From assembly GCA_023475715.1 (NCBI GenBank), contig JAMCVO010000145.1, forward strand, positions 1 through 40,043: a stretch of DNA of 40,043 nt. Direction: 5' to 3'. This DNA comes from Actinomycetota bacterium (lineage in GTDB: Bacteria; Actinomycetota; Humimicrobiia; Humimicrobiales; Humimicrobiaceae). Shown here one piece after another: positions 34,778 to 40,043 of this stretch (within the stretch, counting starts at the first letter, position 1; each line of letters opens with the position of its first letter). The position numbers were made by a program, and so were the translations under genes. Under the pieces are notes generated by a model that did not search any database, was not told the origin of the DNA, and saw only the letters and a list, made by a program, of their open reading frames with translations.

Positions 34778-36844
34778 ATGACGCCTCGCAATCAAATTGC
34801 TGAAGTTTTCCTTGATTTAAAAGCAATAGAGATAAGCCATGCTTTTGATTACAAGATACCTGAAGAATTAAGTGATAATATTGAGATTGGAACCATGGTA
34901 TTTGTGCCTTTTGGCAATAGAAAAGAAATTGGCTATGTTTCAAGACTTAAGGATAAATCTAACCTGCCTGATAAAAATCTTAAAAAAATAGACAAAATAG
35001 TTGGAAATATAACTCTGTTTGATATTAAAAAATTAACCCTTATCTATTGGATGAGCTTTTATTATATTGCTGCAATCGGGAAGATAATTGAATTATTCCT
35101 TCCTCCTGTTAAAAAAGCTAAGCTTGAAAAATTTTGCAAGCTTAAAATTAAGACAGTAATGGATGAAAGTAAAGTTATCACCGGCAGACAGTATAAAGAT
35201 TTAGTTCCTTCAATAAACCTAGACAAGCATCAATTTTTTGGCGATGTTTACTGTGAAGAAATAAATAATTTTATAAGGCAAAACCTTCATAAAGCATTTC
35301 TTTTGGAAGGTTTTATGAACTCTTATAATAAAACTTTATTATATTTAAACCTATGCCGCCAAACTTTGAAAAGCAACCGGAAGGTTCTTATATTGGTTCC
35401 TGAAATTATTTCGGCAGAAAAACTTTATGAAGACTTTAAAATAAATTTTGCACAGCATGTTTGCATATATCATTCCGAGATGGGTGAGAAAAAGAGATTT
35501 GAGACCTGGTATGACATCTGGGATAACGATTTTGAAGTAATTATAGGGACAAGATCCGCATTATTTGCTCCGATTAAAGACCTGGGACTGGTCATTGTTG
35601 ACAATGAGCATGACCTCTCATATAAAGACAGTACTATCGTAAGATATAATACTCAGGATGTAGCGTTAAAACTAGGAAAAATTTTAAAAATTCCTGTTGT
35701 CTTTACAAGTCCAACACCTTCCGTAAGTATAAGATTTAAAGCAGAGGATGAAAATAATTTCAAAATTATTGAGGTATCAGATAATTTTAATAATAAAACT
35801 TTACTTGAAAAAGTAGTCGTAGATTTAAAAAAAATTGACAGCTATAAAGATGATACATTGATCACAAATACTTTACATAAAGCAATAAATGAAGAGATAT
35901 TAGCTGGCAATAAGGTAATTATTTTCATAAACAAATTAGGTTTCAGCCATTTTTTAATTTGTACCAAATGCGGAAGCATTCCAAAATGTCCTATATGTAA
36001 TTTGTCTTATAGATATCATAAAACTGGCAAAAAACTGATTTGTCATCACTGTGGAAATGAAATTCATTTTGAAGGAGTTTGCACTTCATGCGGTAGTAAT
36101 AATATATCTTTTTCAGGTTCCGGAATTGAAAAAGTTGAATCAAGTTTAAAGTTAAGGTTTAAAGATGTACCTATCTTCAGGATTGATTCTGAAGCATTGG
36201 AGCAAAAAGGGTCAGAGGAAGATTTATTAAAAAAAATAAGCTGCTGCGGGCCTGCAATTATTATAGGAACCCAGATGATTGCTAAAGACTATAGGATTGA
36301 AAATATAACACTTGCTGCAATAATAAGCTGTGACAACATGCTTGAATTACCAGATTACCATATGTATGAAAGAGTTTTTCAGATGATAAATCAAATATCG
36401 CAAAAAATAAATGGTTACAATAAAAGAGGAAAAATAATAATTCAAACTTTTAATCCTGAAAATATCGCTATAAGAAATTTTATTTCCGGGAATTATAAAG
36501 ATTTTTACTTTGAGGAACTTTTAAACAGAAAGGAACTTTGCTATCCGCCATATTCGGATCTTATAAACATAATTGTCTCAGGAAGCTCGGAAAAAAAAGT
36601 AAAGTCAGAAATAATAAAACTTTCTGAGGAAATTTATGAAAAAATTACAAATGTTGATTTTGTTATGCTTGGACCGGTGCCATCTCCATTTTTAAAATTA
36701 AATATTTTTTACAGATGGCATATAATTATTAAAACCAAAGAATTTTATAAGTTTGCAGTAAAATTAGGTAAAATTATGAGAAACTTTAAAAAAATGGACA
36801 GCAGTAAAATTATAATAGATGTGGATCCTGTATGGATTTTATAA
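34778..36844 (+). CDS. priA: PriA-like replication restart protein with degenerate helicase motifs
   Basis: A 688-residue primosomal protein N' homologue. The N-terminal DNA-binding domain (about 1-110) and the eight zinc cysteines (C395, C398, C404, C407, C422, C425, C435, C438) are intact. The helicase core is not. The Walker A site reads G178-FMNSYN-K185-T instead of GVTGSGKT; motif II reads D275-N-E-H instead of DEEH; the QVAGRAGR motif VI is replaced by QISQKINGY (539-547). ATP-driven unwinding is therefore unlikely. Actinobacterial PriA proteins are likewise described as lacking detectable helicase motifs. It probably still recognises forks or recruits partners. Confidence 0.9.
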   Translation: MTPRNQIAEVFLDLKAIEISHAFDYKIPEELSDNIEIGTMVFVPFGNRKEIGYVSRLKDKSNLPDKNLKKIDKIVGNITLFDIKKLTLIYWMSFYYIAAIGKIIELFLPPVKKAKLEKFCKLKIKTVMDESKVITGRQYKDLVPSINLDKHQFFGDVYCEEINNFIRQNLHKAFLLEGFMNSYNKTLLYLNLCRQTLKSNRKVLILVPEIISAEKLYEDFKINFAQHVCIYHSEMGEKKRFETWYDIWDNDFEVIIGTRSALFAPIKDLGLVIVDNEHDLSYKDSTIVRYNTQDVALKLGKILKIPVVFTSPTPSVSIRFKAEDENNFKIIEVSDNFNNKTLLEKVVVDLKKIDSYKDDTLITNTLHKAINEEILAGNKVIIFINKLGFSHFLICTKCGSIPKCPICNLSYRYHKTGKKLICHHCGNEIHFEGVCTSCGSNNISFSGSGIEKVESSLKLRFKDVPIFRIDSEALEQKGSEEDLLKKISCCGPAIIIGTQMIAKDYRIENITLAAIISCDNMLELPDYHMYERVFQMINQISQKINGYNKRGKIIIQTFNPENIAIRNFISGNYKDFYFEELLNRKELCYPPYSDLINIIVSGSSEKKVKSEIIKLSEEIYEKITNVDFVMLGPVPSPFLKLNIFYRWHIIIKTKEFYKFAVKLGKIMRNFKKMDSSKIIIDVDPVWIL

Positions 36845-36922
36845 GATATTATTATAAAATAATATTAATAGTATTTTTTATCCTTAAAATATTATAACCC
36901 TTTTTCTAAAAGAAAGAATAAA

Positions 36923-37420
36923 ATGGCAGTAAAAAAAATAAGAAAAATAGGAGATCCTGTATTAAGAGAAAAAAGCAGGGCAGTTGACACTATAGATAAA
37001 AATATTTTGAAGCTTGTTAAAGATATGGTTGATACTGTTTCCGATGGCGGTATATCCGGTATAGGACTTGCAGCGCCTCAGATTGGTGTATTAAAACGTA
37101 TTATTATAGTATATTTAAATGAAAAATTTGAAGCATTTATAAATCCTGAAATTAAGATACTCGATAACGAAATGCTTGAAGATGAAGAAGGCTGTCTGTC
37201 ACTTTATTCTGTTAAAACAACTGTAAAAAGACCAAAAAAAATCAAATTGAGCGCAAAAAATTTAAAGGGAGATGAAATCGAGCTTGAAGCTGAAGAAATG
37301 CTTGCAAGAATTTTTATGCACGAAATAGATCATCTGAATGGAATGTTGTTTATTGACCTTCTTAGCCCAAAAGCAAGGAAAGATTTTTTATCAAAAATAA
37401 ACAGAGAAATTAAATTGTGA
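36923..37420 (+). CDS. def: Peptide deformylase
   Basis: A 165-residue metalloenzyme that removes the formyl group from nascent proteins. Motif 1 GIGLAAPQIG (residues 46-55), motif 2 EGCLSLY (89-95, metal ligand C91) and motif 3 HEIDHLNG (133-140, ligands H133 and H137, catalytic E134) are all present. Small departures: Met132 where QHExDH has Gln, and Tyr after EGCLS-Leu where Pro usually stands. These are unlikely to abolish activity. It overlaps fmt by 4 bases; the pair works on opposite ends of the same cycle. AGAAAGAA is a modest ribosome binding site. Confidence 0.95.
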   Translation: MAVKKIRKIGDPVLREKSRAVDTIDKNILKLVKDMVDTVSDGGISGIGLAAPQIGVLKRIIIVYLNEKFEAFINPEIKILDNEMLEDEEGCLSLYSVKTTVKRPKKIKLSAKNLKGDEIELEAEEMLARIFMHEIDHLNGMLFIDLLSPKARKDFLSKINREIKL

Positions 37421-38367
37421 AAATAGTATTTTTTGGATCTTCTGACTTTTCTGTGCCATTTTTAAATGCGATTTATAATTCAAATCACCAGTTAGTATCG
37501 GTTGTAACCGGAGCTGATAAAGCAATAGGCAGAGGAATGAGTATACTTGGCAACCCTGTTAAGGAATACGCCAGTAAAAAAGAATTTAAAATAATTCAAG
37601 CCGATAAAATTGATAATGAAATTATTTCTAATATTTCCAGGACAAAGTTTGATTGTCTGGTAGTGGTTTCTTATGGAAAACTGCTTCCTTCTGAAATTTT
37701 AAAGTTTTCTGCAGGAAAAAGTATTAATGTTCATCCTTCACTTCTTCCAAAATACAGAGGCCCTTCTCCCATTGTAAGTGCAATTTTTAACGGAGACAGT
37801 GAAACCGGCATCAGCATAATTAGTATAAGTGAAAGATTGGATGAGGGTGATATTTTTGCACAATGCAAGTTTTCAATTCAAAATAACGAAACCAAAGATA
37901 GCCTTGAAACTAAGATGATCAGGATTGGTGCTCCAATGTTAATTTCCATACTTGATTTGTTGGAAGAAGGTAAAATATTTCCATATCCGCAGGGGAAAAA
38001 AGGTATAACATACACATCAACTTTTTCAAAAGAAGATTTAAAGATTGATTGGCACAATACGGCACAGCAGATTGATAATAAAATAAGAGCTTTTAGTCCC
38101 GAGCCCGGTTGTTTTTCTTTATGGAATAAAAAGGTTATAAAAATAATAAAAGCAAGTAAAATTATAAATTTTAAGATAAACGATAATCTTAAAAATAAAA
38201 AATCGGGGGAGATAATCAGTGCTGATAAAGTTAATGGCCTGATAGTTAAATGTGGAAAAGACGAGATTATAAAAATAGAAATTTTAAAACCTCAGAGCAA
38301 GAAAGCAATAACGGCTCTGGATTTTTTAAATGGCTATAGGATAAAAACCGGTGATTTTTTTGAATGA
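37417..38367 (+). CDS. fmt: Methionyl-tRNA formyltransferase
   Basis: A 316-residue Fmt that formylates initiator Met-tRNA with 10-formyltetrahydrofolate. Seen: IVFFGSSDFSVPFLNAI at the N-terminus, the formyl-folate site INVHPSLLPKYRGPSPIVSAI (about residues 107-127) and the C-terminal RNA-binding domain with IRAFSPEPGCF at its start. The start is GTG at 37417 in a GTGA overlap with the def stop, so the two are translationally coupled. It is the last gene of the superoperon that I can recognise; the usual rsmB is not found downstream. Confidence 0.95.
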   Translation: MKIVFFGSSDFSVPFLNAIYNSNHQLVSVVTGADKAIGRGMSILGNPVKEYASKKEFKIIQADKIDNEIISNISRTKFDCLVVVSYGKLLPSEILKFSAGKSINVHPSLLPKYRGPSPIVSAIFNGDSETGISIISISERLDEGDIFAQCKFSIQNNETKDSLETKMIRIGAPMLISILDLLEEGKIFPYPQGKKGITYTSTFSKEDLKIDWHNTAQQIDNKIRAFSPEPGCFSLWNKKVIKIIKASKIINFKINDNLKNKKSGEIISADKVNGLIVKCGKDEIIKIEILKPQSKKAITALDFLNGYRIKTGDFFE

Positions 38368-38446
38368 CTAATAAAATAAATCAAGATGATTTTTATAACA
38401 AGGTTTATAAAAATAATGTATTGTTAAAATATTTATAATTTCTAAA

Positions 38447-38638
38447 TTATACGATTTTTTTAATTTTTCCTGATTTTAAGCATTTGGTGCAAATGTTTAT
38501 ATTTTGAACTTTTCCATCAAGCTCAACTTTTGTTTTGACTATATTAGGTTTAAATACTCTTTTTGTCTTCCTATGTGAATGGCTCACATTATTACCAAAA
38601 CCTGGCTGTTTGCCACAAATTTTACATATATTGGACAT
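38447..38638 (-). CDS. rpmB: 50S ribosomal protein L28
   Basis: A 63-residue L28 of the four-cysteine zinc-binding (C+) form: C5/C8 (ICKICGKQPGFGN) and C50/C53 (NICTKCLKSGKI). NNVSHSHRKTKRVFKPNI is the family core. It lies on the strand opposite fmt and fakA, converging on the superoperon. GCAGGAGTTGAT is a strong ribosome binding site. I see no convincing promoter match in the 195-base AT-rich gap upstream. Confidence 0.95.
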   Translation of the reverse strand: MSNICKICGKQPGFGNNVSHSHRKTKRVFKPNIVKTKVELDGKVQNINICTKCLKSGKIKKIV

Positions 38639-38768
38639 ATCAACTCCTGCTATTTTAATTAATTTATTTATTTTATAATTATTTGGTCTAAATTAAAACT
38701 TTATTTAATATAATAATGTCTTAAAACCGGGAAGAATGGTAACACTTTTATTTTTTATTTTCAAGAAT

Positions 38769-38804
38769 AAAAACAAAATTAAAAACAAAATTAAAAACAA
38801 AATT
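38769..38804. repeat. Three perfect tandem copies of a 12-base unit
   Basis: AAAAACAAAATT is repeated at 38769-38780, 38781-38792 and 38793-38804, followed by a partial AAAAA copy. It sits in the divergent gap between rpmB and the SGNH gene, about 30 bases upstream of the latter's ATG. It is a short low-complexity minisatellite that could vary in copy number by slippage. Confidence 0.85.
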
Positions 38805-38833
38805 AAAAATTTTCAGGCCCGTTCCTAATATAT

Positions 38834-39628
38834 ATGAAGAAATGTAAAAACATAATAATATTAAAATATGCCTTTATTTTTTTATTTTGCATTATTGTAA
38901 CAAGCTTTTTCTCATGCAGTAACGTTTTAAAAAAAACAGAAAAGCTGGCATCTGGCATCCCCTTTAACTATCCGGGTTTAAGAATTGAGACAAGAAGTAT
39001 AAATTTAAAACAAATTGACTTATATTCACCCCGTATTGTTTGTTTTGGAGACTCTGTGACATTTGGATGGAACATGAAGTATGAATATTCATATCCATCC
39101 CAGCTTGAAAAATTATTAATAAAGGAGTTTCCCCAAATAAAAGTAATAAATAGCGGTATTGGTGGTGACACGATAAAAGACGCAGCCAAACGTATGAAGA
39201 GAGACGTGGTCAATTTTAAGCCTGATGTTGTTATTATTAATTTTGGTCTAAATGACGGGATGATCTCAGGATCTGCTCCGAATATCGGTATTAAAGATTT
39301 TGAAAATTATTATAATGATTTAATTAGCAAACTCAAGTTCGATGATTTAAAAGTTCTTATTTTAGGAATTAATCCTGTAACAGGATTATTCCCGGAAAAA
39401 GAAAATGAGAATTTTAGAAAAAAACAAAGAGAGATTTATGAGGTATATAATGAAAAAATTATTGAAATTGCAAAGAATAATAACCTTGGGTATATAGACT
39501 TATGGGAAGCTTTTAATAAAGAATCTGATCCTGCAGAATATATTCAGACTGATGGAATACATCCTAATAAAAAAGGTTTGGAGCTGATTGCAGAATTAGT
39601 GTATGAAAAAATAAAAATTAACGGTTGA
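38834..39628 (+). CDS. SGNH/GDSL-type hydrolase, probable lipoprotein
   Basis: A 264-residue secreted esterase or acetylhydrolase-type enzyme. The N-terminus has a basic start, a hydrophobic segment (about residues 8-27) and a lipobox-like SFFSC ending at C28. SGNH blocks are complete: GDS with catalytic S74 (CFGDSVTFGW), the block II glycine in NSGIGGDT (106-113), block III GLND (138-141), and the D240-GI-H243 pair of block V. It resembles TesA/arylesterase-like and peptidoglycan or polysaccharide O-deacetylase members, but the substrate cannot be read. It lies between rpmB and fakA, where Firmicutes usually have an Asp23-family gene. No clear ribosome binding site. Confidence 0.85.
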   Translation: MKKCKNIIILKYAFIFLFCIIVTSFFSCSNVLKKTEKLASGIPFNYPGLRIETRSINLKQIDLYSPRIVCFGDSVTFGWNMKYEYSYPSQLEKLLIKEFPQIKVINSGIGGDTIKDAAKRMKRDVVNFKPDVVIINFGLNDGMISGSAPNIGIKDFENYYNDLISKLKFDDLKVLILGINPVTGLFPEKENENFRKKQREIYEVYNEKIIEIAKNNNLGYIDLWEAFNKESDPAEYIQTDGIHPNKKGLELIAELVYEKIKING

Positions 39629-39721
39629 ATAGATGATTGATTGAATAATAATTGATTTTATTGCAATATTTAATTTAAAATTAAAAAGTACAATTTTGAA
39701 TTTCGTAAAGGTGGTTTAAAG

Positions 39722-40043
39722 TTGGCTATAAAATTAAATGACAAAGAAGTAAAAAAAGTTATAGATATAATAATTTTAAATTTTAAAGAAAATGAAAATA
39801 AAATAAATAATTTAAATGTTTTTCCGGTTCCGGATGGTGATACTGGCACAAATATGCTTTTGACCCTGAAATCAATTCAGCAGGAAATTAATAATATGAA
39901 TGATTTTACAATGCAAAACCTTGCTGAAAAAGTATCTTTTAGTGCTTTGATGGGTGCAAGAGGAAACTCGGGTGTAATTCTGTCTCAGATTTTGAAAGGT
40001 TTTTTGGATAAGCTCAGAGATGCTGAAAAATTAGATTTTCATC
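39722..40043 (+). CDS. fakA: DAK2-domain protein, FakA/YloV type (fatty acid kinase), N-terminal part
   Basis: The first 107 codons are present; the gene continues past the right edge. NNLNVFPVPDGDTGTNMLLT (about residues 34-53) is the hallmark DAK2 nucleotide- and Mg-binding loop with its paired aspartates, and MGARGNSGVILSQILKGF (about 82-99) is the second conserved DAK2 segment. In Gram-positive bacteria FakA phosphorylates fatty acids bound by a FakB (DegV-family) carrier so that exogenous fatty acids enter phospholipids. The start is TTG at 39722, with AAAGGTGG at 39707-39714, 7 bases upstream. The nearby rpmB is the usual neighbour of this gene. Confidence 0.88.
   Translation, partial: MAIKLNDKEVKKVIDIIILNFKENENKINNLNVFPVPDGDTGTNMLLTLKSIQQEINNMNDFTMQNLAEKVSFSALMGARGNSGVILSQILKGFLDKLRDAEKLDFH

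Noticed and set aside
38364..38438. 24-codon ORF starting in an ATGA overlap with the fmt stop
   Set aside because: The start-stop overlap looks like coupling, but the peptide is very short, Asn/Lys/Tyr-rich in AT-rich DNA, and resembles no known family or remnant of rsmB. Chance is the simplest reading.

Overview
The window is a gene-dense, strongly AT-rich bacterial chromosome segment (by eye about one third G+C). It carries about 42 protein genes and no rRNA, tRNA, CRISPR array, insertion sequence or phage gene that I can see. The strongest clue to lineage is the block at 20883-38367: pyrR-pyrB-pyrC-carA-carB-pyrK-pyrD-pyrF-pyrE-mihF-gmk-rpoZ-coaBC-metK-priA-def-fmt. An actinobacterial-type integration host factor gene (mihF) lies between the pyrimidine genes and gmk, and PriA has lost its helicase motifs; both are actinobacterial traits. 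IleRS is of the second type, also found in Actinobacteria. With such low G+C, I infer an uncultured, deep-branching Actinomycetota lineage (for example of the OPB41/Humimicrobiia kind), not a classical high-G+C actinomycete. The exact placement is inference.

Layout. 1-574 (minus): start of rarA and a YjbQ-family protein. 795-5677 (plus): PfkB/adenosine-kinase-like kinase, methylthioadenosine phosphorylase, glycerate kinase, purC and a ComB-like phosphatase. 5664-6305 (minus): a lipoprotein whose 3' end overlaps comB. 6468-11705 (plus): DUF948 and YtxH envelope proteins, the TldD/TldE protease pair, undecaprenyl-diphosphatase and an RmlA-type nucleotidyltransferase. 11694-11903 (minus): a small zinc-ribbon protein. 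12083-17591 (plus): thioredoxin, ileS, lspA, an RluD-type pseudouridine synthase and a DUF211 protein. 17648-20471 (minus): an ABC exporter operon led by a secreted NEW3-domain protein. 20472-20882: control region with a PyrR-binding hairpin and an intrinsic terminator. 20883-38367 (plus): the pyrimidine and housekeeping superoperon. 38447-38638 (minus): rpmB. 38834-40043 (plus): an SGNH-hydrolase lipoprotein and the start of a FakA/YloV-type kinase gene.

How the genes work together. The nine pyr/car genes encode the whole route from bicarbonate, glutamine and aspartate to UMP, with a PyrR-controlled attenuator in front. The same transcript could then continue into GMP phosphorylation (gmk), the RNA polymerase omega subunit, coenzyme A and S-adenosylmethionine synthesis, replication restart, and formylation/deformylation of initiator Met. 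UppP, LspA, RmlA and several lipoproteins point to an active cell envelope. I found no clearly new multi-gene system. The most interesting points are the swapped GXHH signature motif in IleRS, the inactivated PriA helicase core, the PyrR attenuator, and the NEW3-ABC operon of unknown role.
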